Notes under the pieces: model-generated
Seen by the model: the letters and a program-made list of their open reading frames with translations, nothing else
Told to the model about the DNA's origin: nothing
The model's database searches: none
Shown here: one piece after another, positions 54,269 to 62,685 of the stretch
Layout: every line of letters starts with the position of its first letter
How positions within the stretch are numbered: position 1 is the first letter of the stretch
Translations under genes and position numbers: made by a program
Origin: Xanthomonas hortorum pv. pelargonii
GTDB taxonomy: Bacteria > Pseudomonadota > Gammaproteobacteria > Xanthomonadales > Xanthomonadaceae
Length of the DNA stretch: 64,000 nucleotides
Assembly (NCBI RefSeq): GCF_024499015.1
Contig: NZ_CP098604.1
Location: forward strand, 4,030,001-4,094,000
Direction: 5' to 3'

Positions 54269-56950
54269 TTACTTCGTCTCGGCAGGCTCCGGCGGTGCAC
54301 CGGCCAGCGTGCTCGCCAGATCGCGCACCTGCAGCGTGGACTGCAACTGCGCCAGCGCAGCCTTGCTGGTCACGTGCACGGTCAACGGCTCGCCCGGCAA
54401 CAGGTCGAAGGCGTTGTCCGACAACGTGGCATCCACATCGCCAAACGACAGCCACACCTCGCGCGCCAGCGTAGGGCTGGACAGCGTCAGTGCATAGCCA
54501 TCGCCATCGGCGCGCCACTGGCTGTCGATCTTCGCGCTCGGCAAGGCCACTTGTTTGGCGGGTGCGAAGAACACCACTTCGCGCGACAGCAGCTTGTCGC
54601 CGTCGAACAACTCGAACACTGCGTAAGTCCGTTTCGGATCGGCGCTACCCAGCAACTGCTTGTCGCTGAAGTTGCCCACCTGCAGGCTGCTGAGCGGCTT
54701 GACCGTGGTCTTTTCTTCGCGCTTGCTCAGCACCTTGCCATCCATGCTCATGACGCGCATGCGCCAGCGGGCCGCCAGCGGGGTGGTGCGGTCGGACACC
54801 AGTGACACGTCGGTCTGGCCCTTGTCGTTGCGCAATGCGGCAATCAGTTCGGGCGCGTAGAAGCGGCGTGCGTGGTAGTGCAGCGCCTTCCAGCGGCCGT
54901 AGTAATCCACGCTGGACCACGACGCACCCGGCCATACATCGTTGAGCTGCCAGTACAACGAGCCCATCGATTGCGGACGCGAGGCACGCAGATGCGAGGC
55001 GGCCAGGTTGATGCCCTCGGCCTGCATCAGCTGGCTCAGGTAGACGAAGCTCTCGAAATCCTTGGGCTCGCCGAATTCGCGGCGGATATACAGCATCAGG
55101 CGCTTGTTGCCGTTGCCCTTGTCGAACTTCTGATGCACGCGCATCACCGGCGATTCCGGATCCATGTCGCCGGGTTCGGCGAACGCGCGCACGGTGCGCA
55201 TGTCCGGGAACGACTGCAGCCCGTACTCGGACATGAAGCGCGGAGTGACGTTGAGGTATTCGGTGACCGGCAGCGCAGGGCCGCCCCAGACCTTCCAGTA
55301 ATGCATGTCGCCGTCGTTGGCCTGGTCGGCAGCGCCGTCGAAGTTGGTGCCCGGCGAGGTGGACCAGTACGGCACGTCGCTATCGTAGGTGGCCACCACT
55401 TCGCGGAACACGGTGCCGAACAAGGTGGTCATGCCGCGTTCGATACGGGTGCGTTCTTCCGGGTCCACCGACTGCTTGAACTTGACCCGGTCGCCCCAGT
55501 TTTCCCAGCCGGTCTGCACTTCGTTGTTGCCGCACCAGAGAACAATACTGGGATGGTCGCGCAGCCGTTTGACCTGTTCGATCGCTTCCTGCCGGGTGTT
55601 CTCGCGGAACTCCACGTCGTACGGCGGCACCGCGCCACCGAACATGAAGTCCTGCCAGATCATGATGCCTAGCTCGTCGGCCACCTCGTAGAAATGGTCG
55701 TCCTGGTAATGCCCGCCGCCCCACATGCGCAGCATGTTCATGTTGGCATCGCGCGCATCCTGCAGGGTGCTGCGCATGCGCTCGTGACTCACACGCGCGG
55801 GGAACGCATCCAGCGGGATGAGATTTGCGCCCTTGGCGAAGATCGGGATGCCGTTGATCACGATCTCCATGCTCTTGCCGTACTTGTCCTTTTCGCGACG
55901 CAGCTCCACCGAGCGCAGGCCGGTGATGCGCTTGATCTGCTGGCTGTCGCCATCGGCATCGCGCACGCTGGCCACGAAGGTGTAGCGGTCCTGCGCACCA
56001 TAGCCGGCCGGAAACCAGCGCTTGGGCTTGGCGATGCGCACGGCCAGATCGATACGGTTCTGCCCGGGATCGACCACCGCCTGCTGGGTGAACTGGCCCA
56101 CTTTCTGCCCATCCGGGCCGAGTACATCCAGCGTCACCTGCACCGGCCCGCTGCGGCCGGCCTGTAGTTCCAGCTGCGCTTGCAACTGTGCGCTCTCGGC
56201 ATCCACACGTTGCTGGGCGATATGCAGCCCGTCCACGCGCACCGCATCCCAGGCTTCTACACGCACATCTTTCCAGATGCCGGCATTGACCATGCGCGGG
56301 CCCCAATCCCAACCGAAGTTGTACGGCGCCTTGCGCACGTAGGTGGAGCTATGCCGCGACTCGGGCTCGTCGCCGAATGCCGAATCGTAGGCGCCCGGCA
56401 GTGCGTACGGCTGCTTGGCCAGCCACGGCTGGATCTTCTTGATCGGCGAGAACAGCTTGACCTCGAGCACGTTGTCGCCGCGCTTGAGCAGGGATTTCGC
56501 ATCCACGCGCCACTGCCGGAACATGTTATCGGCGCTGAGCAGTTTCTTGCCGTTGAGGGTGACCTCGGCAAACGTATCCAGGCCGTCGAACACCAGCTCG
56601 ACATGCGCGCGCTTGAGCGTGGCCGCATCCACGTTGAAGCGGGTCTGGTACTGCCAGTCGCTCAGGCCCGCCCACTGAATCTTGCCTTCGTTGTCGCGGT
56701 AAAACGGGTCCGGCACGATCTTGGCGGCGATCAGATCGGTCTGCACCGCGCCCGGCACCTGCGCCGGCAACCACGCTGCGGCTTTCGGATAGGTCTTGGC
56801 CTGTTCCTGTCCCGGCACCAGCCGCACCTGCCAGCCTTTATCCAGGGTCGTTGCCGTGGGCGGCGCGGCCCAGGCCTGCGAGATGGCGAAGGCCAGGGCA
56901 AGCCCGAGGCGGGCGGGTGCGGGAACAAAACGATGACGGGACAGGGGCAT
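54269..56950 (-). CDS. nixH: GH2 beta-mannosidase, NixH-type
   Basis: 893 residues. The start at 56950 is supported by AAGGAG upstream and a Sec signal (RLGLALAFAISQAWA). GH2 layout: an N-terminal jelly roll (VQTDLIAAKIVPDPFYRDNE; FDGLDTFAEVTLNGKKLLSA), Ig-like domains, then the TIM barrel with NMLRMWGGGHYQDDHFYEVA, the acid/base Glu in VLWCGNNEVQTGW and the nucleophile Glu in RFMSEYGLQSFPD. These match beta-mannosidases, not beta-galactosidases. It would remove the core beta-1,4-mannose after the alpha-mannoses are gone. Its stop is 330 bases before the nixI region; the start lies 21 bases after the GH20 stop, so both belong to one transcript. Confidence 0.93.
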   Translation of the reverse strand: MPLSRHRFVPAPARLGLALAFAISQAWAAPPTATTLDKGWQVRLVPGQEQAKTYPKAAAWLPAQVPGAVQTDLIAAKIVPDPFYRDNEGKIQWAGLSDWQYQTRFNVDAATLKRAHVELVFDGLDTFAEVTLNGKKLLSADNMFRQWRVDAKSLLKRGDNVLEVKLFSPIKKIQPWLAKQPYALPGAYDSAFGDEPESRHSSTYVRKAPYNFGWDWGPRMVNAGIWKDVRVEAWDAVRVDGLHIAQQRVDAESAQLQAQLELQAGRSGPVQVTLDVLGPDGQKVGQFTQQAVVDPGQNRIDLAVRIAKPKRWFPAGYGAQDRYTFVASVRDADGDSQQIKRITGLRSVELRREKDKYGKSMEIVINGIPIFAKGANLIPLDAFPARVSHERMRSTLQDARDANMNMLRMWGGGHYQDDHFYEVADELGIMIWQDFMFGGAVPPYDVEFRENTRQEAIEQVKRLRDHPSIVLWCGNNEVQTGWENWGDRVKFKQSVDPEERTRIERGMTTLFGTVFREVVATYDSDVPYWSTSPGTNFDGAADQANDGDMHYWKVWGGPALPVTEYLNVTPRFMSEYGLQSFPDMRTVRAFAEPGDMDPESPVMRVHQKFDKGNGNKRLMLYIRREFGEPKDFESFVYLSQLMQAEGINLAASHLRASRPQSMGSLYWQLNDVWPGASWSSVDYYGRWKALHYHARRFYAPELIAALRNDKGQTDVSLVSDRTTPLAARWRMRVMSMDGKVLSKREEKTTVKPLSSLQVGNFSDKQLLGSADPKRTYAVFELFDGDKLLSREVVFFAPAKQVALPSAKIDSQWRADGDGYALTLSSPTLAREVWLSFGDVDATLSDNAFDLLPGEPLTVHVTSKAALAQLQSTLQVRDLASTLAGAPPEPAETK

Positions 56951-56971
56951 GGGTGACTCTCCTTGGATGGA

Positions 56972-59461
56972 TCAGCGCGTGGCGGCGGGGGGCGCCTGCG
57001 CGGTGGTTTCAATCAACTGGACGGCGCCAATGGCATACAACGGGCCGCGAATCGGTGCGGTGAAACGCAGACACAGATCATGGACGCCGGTGCGTGCAGG
57101 CAATGGGGTTTCCAGGGTGAGCTGCTCGCCCACGCTGTCGCCCTGGGGCAGACGCACGCTGGCCAGCAGTTCGCCCTCGCAGCCTTGTCGCACTTCCAGC
57201 TCACCGCCGCGCGATTTGGCCGGGTACTGCACGACCTTGGATTGTTCATGGGCCAGACCGAAGTTGTTCGGCAGACGTGCGGCCTCGACCCTGATCGCAC
57301 CGATGCCGTCCAGGCGCGCTTGCGGATAGAGGCGGCAGGCATGGAACAGATCGACGTTGTAGACCGGCGTATCGGCAGCGGTCATTTCCGGTAGCAGCGG
57401 CAAGCGCAGGCCGAGCGCCCCTGTTTCGACGCAATCGCGCAGGCCTTGCGTATCCACGCGCAACAACCCGGCACGATCGAACGTGCGGCTGCGCGTGGCG
57501 GCCAGCGCTGTGCCATCGGATTCGAATGCAGTGGCCTTGACCGTAGTCGGCAGCTGGATCGTAAACGGCGCCTCATAGCGCAGCGATGCCGGCGTTGGAT
57601 CGCTGCCGTCGGTGGTGTAGTGCAGCGTACCTGCGCCAGCCTGGGTGCGGAGCGCCACCTTGGCCGGGTCACCGGCCAGCACTGGGTTGGGGCCGGATTC
57701 CAGCGCGATATCGGCGGCGAATGCACCGTCGCTATAGCCGATGCCCAGCGCCTTGTAGCGCTGCAATTGCGCCGGCAGGCGCGCCAGAAAACCCTTCCAG
57801 TTGCGCGCAGCCACCGGCGACCACGTCACTTCCGCAACGGCAGACAGACGCGGGAATAGCGCGTGATCGATATGCCACTTCGATGGAATGTACTCGGACC
57901 ACAACGCGCCCTGCGCACCGAGTACATGCGTGGCCTGCTCGGCGCTGAGTTCTTTTGGTACCGGGTCGAACGCGTAGACCTTCGATAGCGGCAGGATGGT
58001 CAGGCGGCCGTTGGGCTCGTCGCTGCGCGTGGTCTGCAGATTGTCCAGATACAGCCAGTCGCCTGGTGCAAGCACCACATCGTGACCTTGCTTTGCCGCC
58101 ACCACCGCGCCTTCGACGCCGCGCCACGACATCACCGATGCACTGGCCGGCACGCCGCCTTCCAGAATTTCATCCCAGCCGATCATGCGCCGGCCGTGTT
58201 GGGTGAGGTACTGCGCCAGCTGTTCGTTGAACCAGCCCTGCATCGCGTGCGCATCCTTGACCCCGAGCTTGCGCATCTGCGCGCGCACCGCAGGCGAGGC
58301 TTCCCATTGGTCCTTGACCGCCTCATCGCCACCGATGTGGATATACGCCGACGGGAACAATGTCAGCACTTCATCCAGCACGTTGGTGATGAAGCTCAGG
58401 CTGCGTTCGCTGGTGTTGAACAGATATGGGTTGACGCCCCAGTTCACACCCACCTGCGTGCGCTGGCCGGGCACGCCCACCTCTTCCGGATACGCCGCCA
58501 CCGCGGCCTGCGCATGCCCGGGCATGTCCAGCTCGGGCAGCACGGTGATGTGCAGACGCGCCGCATAGGCAACGATCTCGCTGATCTGTTCCTGCGTATA
58601 GAAACCGCCGTAACGCTCGGGTGTGCCGTGCCGGCCGGCACCGGGTGGGGTGCGCCATGCACCGACCTCGGTGAGCTTGGGATAGCGCTTGATTTCGATG
58701 CGCCAGCCCTGGTCGTCGGTGAGATGCCAGTGCAGCACATTGAGCTTGTGCGCGGCCATCGCATCCAGCACATGCTTGACCGTGGCCACGTCATGGAAAT
58801 GGCGGGCCACATCCAGATGCTGGCCACGCCAACTGAAACGCGGCCAATCGCGGATCGCCACCGACGGCACCTCGACATCGCCCTTGCGCGCGTCCGGTGT
58901 CATCAGTTGCCAGGCGCTGATCGCGCCATAGAACAGGCCGGCACCATCGCGTGCGGCAATGCGGATGCCCTTGGCATCCACGTCCAGGCTATAGCCTTCC
59001 TTGTGCGCCACCGGTGCCTGCGGTGTGCGCTCCAGGCGGATGCTGTGCGGCGAGGCGCTGGTTTCGGTGCGCACTTCCAGAGTCAGGCCGCGCGTGCGTT
59101 GCAGCAGGCTGGCCAGCGTCTCGGCGCTGCGGCGCACTTCGGCGTTGCCGGTGGGAATCGAGATCACCGTGCCGGTGCCGACGCGAAAGCTGCCACCGCC
59201 GCGCCTGGCTTCGGCCGGGGCGGGAATCAGGGGCAGCGGTGCATTGGTCGCAGGCAGTGTCGAGGCACTGCCGGGACTGGCCGCAGCCGGCGTGCTCGCT
59301 GCATCGCGTTGGCCGCAACCAGCCACCACCATCGCAGCAAACGCCAGCGCAAGCAGGCTCGACGACTCCATGCGCAACGACCGCATGCTCAATGATGGCT
59401 TGCGCAGCGACAGCAGGCGCGGTAACGACAAGCGCAAGCCAGGTGCGGAGTTCGACTTCAT
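56972..59461 (-). CDS. nixG: GH20 beta-N-acetylhexosaminidase lipoprotein, NixG-type
   Basis: 829 residues from the ATG at 59461. A long basic N terminus precedes a lipoprotein signal (LLALAFAAMVVAGCGQRD, lipobox VAGC), so it is lipid-anchored to a membrane. GH20 domain 2 (RVGTGTVISIPTGNAEVRRS; YSLDVDAKGIRIAARDGAGL) precedes the barrel with DVARHFHDVATVKHVLDAMA, NVLHWHLTDDQGWRIEIKRY, the catalytic Asp-Glu pair in HIGGDEAVKDQWE, and WDEILEGG. C-terminal sugar-binding-like domains follow. It would remove GlcNAc residues from N-glycan antennae or the core. Start choice: several in-frame Met residues lie closer to the signal, so up to 25 residues could be excess. Confidence 0.92.
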   Translation of the reverse strand: MKSNSAPGLRLSLPRLLSLRKPSLSMRSLRMESSSLLALAFAAMVVAGCGQRDAASTPAAASPGSASTLPATNAPLPLIPAPAEARRGGGSFRVGTGTVISIPTGNAEVRRSAETLASLLQRTRGLTLEVRTETSASPHSIRLERTPQAPVAHKEGYSLDVDAKGIRIAARDGAGLFYGAISAWQLMTPDARKGDVEVPSVAIRDWPRFSWRGQHLDVARHFHDVATVKHVLDAMAAHKLNVLHWHLTDDQGWRIEIKRYPKLTEVGAWRTPPGAGRHGTPERYGGFYTQEQISEIVAYAARLHITVLPELDMPGHAQAAVAAYPEEVGVPGQRTQVGVNWGVNPYLFNTSERSLSFITNVLDEVLTLFPSAYIHIGGDEAVKDQWEASPAVRAQMRKLGVKDAHAMQGWFNEQLAQYLTQHGRRMIGWDEILEGGVPASASVMSWRGVEGAVVAAKQGHDVVLAPGDWLYLDNLQTTRSDEPNGRLTILPLSKVYAFDPVPKELSAEQATHVLGAQGALWSEYIPSKWHIDHALFPRLSAVAEVTWSPVAARNWKGFLARLPAQLQRYKALGIGYSDGAFAADIALESGPNPVLAGDPAKVALRTQAGAGTLHYTTDGSDPTPASLRYEAPFTIQLPTTVKATAFESDGTALAATRSRTFDRAGLLRVDTQGLRDCVETGALGLRLPLLPEMTAADTPVYNVDLFHACRLYPQARLDGIGAIRVEAARLPNNFGLAHEQSKVVQYPAKSRGGELEVRQGCEGELLASVRLPQGDSVGEQLTLETPLPARTGVHDLCLRFTAPIRGPLYAIGAVQLIETTAQAPPAATR

Positions 59462-59657
59462 GCAATCACATCCCGATGTGGCGGCGAGAACACGGCAGCC
59501 ACGCACAGTAGCAAAGCCATGCCGGATGACGCAGGGACTGGCGCACGCTTCGTTCGCGTACGCGCAGTGTGCGTGCTGCGTTTGGGAGAGGCGCATGCAC
59601 TCTCGTCAGCAGCTGCAACGCGGGCGCGGGCGATGCAGGAATCGTGAGTCTGTCCCG

Positions 59658-59719
59658 ATTCAAGCACCGAACCGCGCCCGCCTGGCGGTGAGCGCAGTAG
59701 GTTTGTTGGCTGCTCTTAG
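59658..59719 (+). repeat. Dispersed repeat, 3' part, ending at the nixF stop codon
   Basis: CAAGCACCGAACCGCG, then CCGCCTGGCGGTGAGCGCAG, then GTTTGTTGGCTGCTCTTAG. On the - strand the TAA of nixF (59718-59716) is part of the repeat, so the repeat starts the 3' untranslated region. The 254-base gap between nixF and nixG contains nothing else. Confidence 0.7.
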
Positions 59720-60771
59720 CGCTGCGCGCTCGGCAACTCGTCCCACACCTTCGGGTCTTCAGCGCCCAGCACCCAGCAGCTGAAACCTTCCAGGCTGTAC
59801 TGCTTCACCATGTCATAGCGTGCCTTGAAGCTGCGCGCATCCGGGCGGAACACCCACTCGCGCATATCGTCGCGATAGAAGTAGAACCACGATTCCTGCT
59901 CGACCGGATCCCACTGCACGGTGGCGTTCTGTTCGATCGCCAGCGGAAACGATTCGTCGGCATCGATATAGGTTGCCGCGATGTTCGACGCTTCGGTGCC
60001 GTCTTCCTTCACCGGATTACCGGTGTACCAGCGGTAGCCGTAGGTGGCGATGCCGAGCGAAAGCTTCTCTTTCGGCACCTGGGTAATCGCGTAATCCAGA
60101 TGCTTCTTCATCCACACCATGCCATCCACCGGGCCGGGCGTGGTCCAGCGGGTGTGCTGGTCGTAGGTCATGATGCTGACCAGATCCGCGGCCTGGCCCA
60201 GCGCCTTGAGGTCATACGCGCCGCGCCAGTATTCCCACATCCACTTGGAGAACTGGCCGCCTTCGGCATGGCCCGGCGCGTTCGGCACCACCGCCACCGA
60301 CATCTTGAAACCGGCCTTGTGCAGCGCATCGGCGGTCTGCTTGACCATCAGCGTGTAGGCGTCGCGGTCAGTCCAGGCGATGTTTTCGAAATCGAACTGA
60401 AAGCCGTAGTACTTGTGCTGCTTGCCGTGGATCAGCAGCGATTCGATCATGCGCTTCTTGGCCGCTTCATCGTGCATCAGCTTGTGGAAGCCGTCGCGGC
60501 CGGTGGTCATCGACAGGATCGGCATCACCCGCAGCTTGTTCTGCTTGGCGATGTCGTACAGGTAGGTGTTGGGCGTGCCGTTGACCAGGCCGTTCTGGTC
60601 CACACCGTACCAGGTCGGCACCACCACATCGATCTTGTCGACGTTGGCGATGAACGAGTTGGTCGATTTCTGCGTGTTCATCAGATAGAACAACGCCGTG
60701 GGGTTTTTGGCCAAGGCAGGCGCGCAGGCTAACGCCAGCGCGAGCAGTATCCAGGTCAATCGCTTGCTCAT
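59716..60771 (-). CDS. nixF: GH18 endo-beta-N-acetylglucosaminidase-like enzyme, NixF-type
   Basis: 351 residues from the ATG at 60771, with a Sec signal (RLTWILLALALACAPALA). The GH18 barrel motif is visible as YYGFQFDFENIAWTDRDAY, with the DxE acid, preceded by MPILSMTTGRDGFHKLMHDE and followed by KMSVAVVPNAPGHAEGG, LVSIMTYDQHTRWTTPGPVD and YGYRWYTG. The family includes chitinases and endo-GlcNAcases; in this cluster it would cut the chitobiose core. The C terminus ends with SLEGFSCWVLGAEDPKVWDE, the last barrel strand. It starts 14 bases after the GH29 stop, so the two are co-transcribed. Confidence 0.9.
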   Translation of the reverse strand: MSKRLTWILLALALACAPALAKNPTALFYLMNTQKSTNSFIANVDKIDVVVPTWYGVDQNGLVNGTPNTYLYDIAKQNKLRVMPILSMTTGRDGFHKLMHDEAAKKRMIESLLIHGKQHKYYGFQFDFENIAWTDRDAYTLMVKQTADALHKAGFKMSVAVVPNAPGHAEGGQFSKWMWEYWRGAYDLKALGQAADLVSIMTYDQHTRWTTPGPVDGMVWMKKHLDYAITQVPKEKLSLGIATYGYRWYTGNPVKEDGTEASNIAATYIDADESFPLAIEQNATVQWDPVEQESWFYFYRDDMREWVFRPDARSFKARYDMVKQYSLEGFSCWVLGAEDPKVWDELPSAQR

Positions 60772-60785
60772 GAAAACAGCATCCG

Positions 60786-62477
60786 TCAGGGAGTGGAGGA
60801 AGAAAGATCGATGCGCAGCACGTAGGCGTGTTCGCCCACCGGCTTGGCAGGCAGGCTTAGATGCAGGCCGTCGGCTTGCTGCTCGAACGGCACCTTCTTG
60901 CCATTGGCCAGCAGCGTCACACCGCGTACGCCATCGGCGGGGGTGAGCGAGCGGATCACCGCCTTGCCGCCGGCAGGCCAACCGAGTTCGATCGCATACA
61001 GCGCGCCATCGCGCGTGGTGAAACGGAAATCTTCGGCGGTATACGGCTTGGTCTTGACGTCCTGGAAGGTGCCGCCCACCACTTCAGTCGGGCCTTCGCC
61101 ATACACGCGCCACGGCTTGCTGTCGTAGATCGCGCCGCCGTTGGTCTTGAGCCAACGCCCGATCGAAAGCAGGATGCCGCGCTCTGTCTCGGGGATCGAC
61201 CCATCCGCACGCGGGCCGATGTTGAGCATCAGGTTGCCGTTCTTGGCCACCACGTCGGCCAGCATGTGGATGATGAAGGTCGGCGACTTGTATGTGTCGT
61301 TCTCGATGTAGCCCCACGACGCATTGCTCACCGACGTGTCGGTCTGCCAATGGGTCGGGTGGATGCCGGTGAGCTGGCCGCGTTCGATATCCAGCGTGCC
61401 GGCGCCTTCCGGAAACGCGCCGAGCTTGTAGTTCACCACCACGCCGCGATCGGCCTCGGTACGCGCCGCGCCCTGGTTGTAGTAGTAGGCCAGCATGGTC
61501 GGCAGGCTGCTGCGGAAGGTCGGGTGGGCAATCCACCAATCGAAATAGATCAGGTCCGGCTGATAGGTGTCGATCAACTCGGTGGTGCGTGCCAACCAAT
61601 CGTCCAGCCACGCCTGCGACACCGGCGTCCAGTCGTTGGCCACATCGGCATCGTCCTTGCCCGGCAGGCGCACCTGCGCCGGGCCGTACAGCGCTGCATA
61701 GCGCGGGTCGTTGACGTCCGAATCGAATTTACGTCCACCGTCGAAGAACCAGTTGTGCTCGGCGCGGTGCGAGGACAGCCCGAAGTGCAATCCCTGCGCG
61801 CGGATCGACTTTGACAACTCGCCCAGCAGATCGCGCTTGGGCCCCATTTTCACTGCGGTCCAATCGGAGAGCTTGGAGTCGTACAGCGCGAAGCCGTCAT
61901 GGTGTTCGGCCACCGGCACCACATAACGCGCGCCAGACTCGCGGAACAATTTTGCCCAGCCATTGGGGTCGAACTTGGGCGCAGTGAACTTGGGAATCAG
62001 ATCCTTGTAGCCGGAACTCGCCTGCGGGCCATAGGTCGACACGTGGTGCGCGAATTCCTTGGAGCCTTGCAGATACATGTTGCGCGAATACCACTCGCTG
62101 CCGAACGCCGGTACCGAGAACACGCCCCAATGGATGAAGATGCCGAACTTGGCGTTGTCGTACCACGCCGGCGATTGGTAGTTCTTCAGTGCCGCCCAGT
62201 CGGGACGGAACGGGCCCTTGCGTGCGCCTTGTTCTGCCTCATGCACCAGCCGCTCGCGCTCGGGTGCGTACTTGGCGGTGGCGCTGAGCCACTGCTGGTC
62301 GATCTGTTCGGGGCTGAGCGTGGTGGCGGTCGGCGCAGTGGGCGCGGTTGGCGATTGCGCGTGCAACGACAGCAACGGGCAGGCCACCAGCAGAGCGAGC
62401 GCAAGCGCGCGACTCCTGTGTACAGCTCCGGCGTGGCGGCGGGATGGAGCCGCGTAGTGGCGGCTATCGGTCGTCAT
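60786..62477 (-). CDS. nixE: GH29 alpha-L-fucosidase, NixE-type
   Basis: 563 residues. The start at 62477 is set by AGGAGTGCAG upstream and a signal peptide (RALALALLVACPLLSLHAQ); the in-frame Met at 62528 has neither. GH29 blocks: WYDNAKFGIFIHWGVFSVPA, GARYVVPVAEHHDGFALYDS, LSSHRAEHNWFFDGGRKFDS, and the nucleophile Asp in PDLIYFDWWIAHP. A beta-sandwich domain closes the protein. It would remove core alpha-1,3-fucose or Lewis-a fucose from plant N-glycans. It is the first gene after a strong terminator, so its promoter must lie within 62480-62637. Confidence 0.93.
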   Translation of the reverse strand: MTTDSRHYAAPSRRHAGAVHRSRALALALLVACPLLSLHAQSPTAPTAPTATTLSPEQIDQQWLSATAKYAPERERLVHEAEQGARKGPFRPDWAALKNYQSPAWYDNAKFGIFIHWGVFSVPAFGSEWYSRNMYLQGSKEFAHHVSTYGPQASSGYKDLIPKFTAPKFDPNGWAKLFRESGARYVVPVAEHHDGFALYDSKLSDWTAVKMGPKRDLLGELSKSIRAQGLHFGLSSHRAEHNWFFDGGRKFDSDVNDPRYAALYGPAQVRLPGKDDADVANDWTPVSQAWLDDWLARTTELIDTYQPDLIYFDWWIAHPTFRSSLPTMLAYYYNQGAARTEADRGVVVNYKLGAFPEGAGTLDIERGQLTGIHPTHWQTDTSVSNASWGYIENDTYKSPTFIIHMLADVVAKNGNLMLNIGPRADGSIPETERGILLSIGRWLKTNGGAIYDSKPWRVYGEGPTEVVGGTFQDVKTKPYTAEDFRFTTRDGALYAIELGWPAGGKAVIRSLTPADGVRGVTLLANGKKVPFEQQADGLHLSLPAKPVGEHAYVLRIDLSSSTP

Positions 62478-62637
62478 GGGAACTGCACTCCTGTAAGCGA
62501 AACGTGTTGGCAAGACGGCAACCGGCACGTGGATGGCGGAAGCGGGCCTGGCGATAGTCCTTCAAGCGCGAAGGGATATGGCCAGTGGCACTCCTGCGTG
62601 CAACCGATGGCCTGGCGCTGCAGGCGCAACGACAGGC

Positions 62638-62675
62638 AAAAAAAAGCGCGCCACCGTGGAGGGACGGTGGCGCGC
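62638..62675 (-). terminator. Rho-independent terminator after the TonB receptor
   Basis: On the - strand a 12-bp perfect stem (GCGCGCCACCGT / ACGGTGGCGCGC) with a short loop is followed by a run of eight T. It lies 11 bases after the receptor's stop codon, so the receptor and nixE are separate transcripts unless read-through occurs. Confidence 0.92.
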
Positions 62676-62685
62676 CGGGACTACA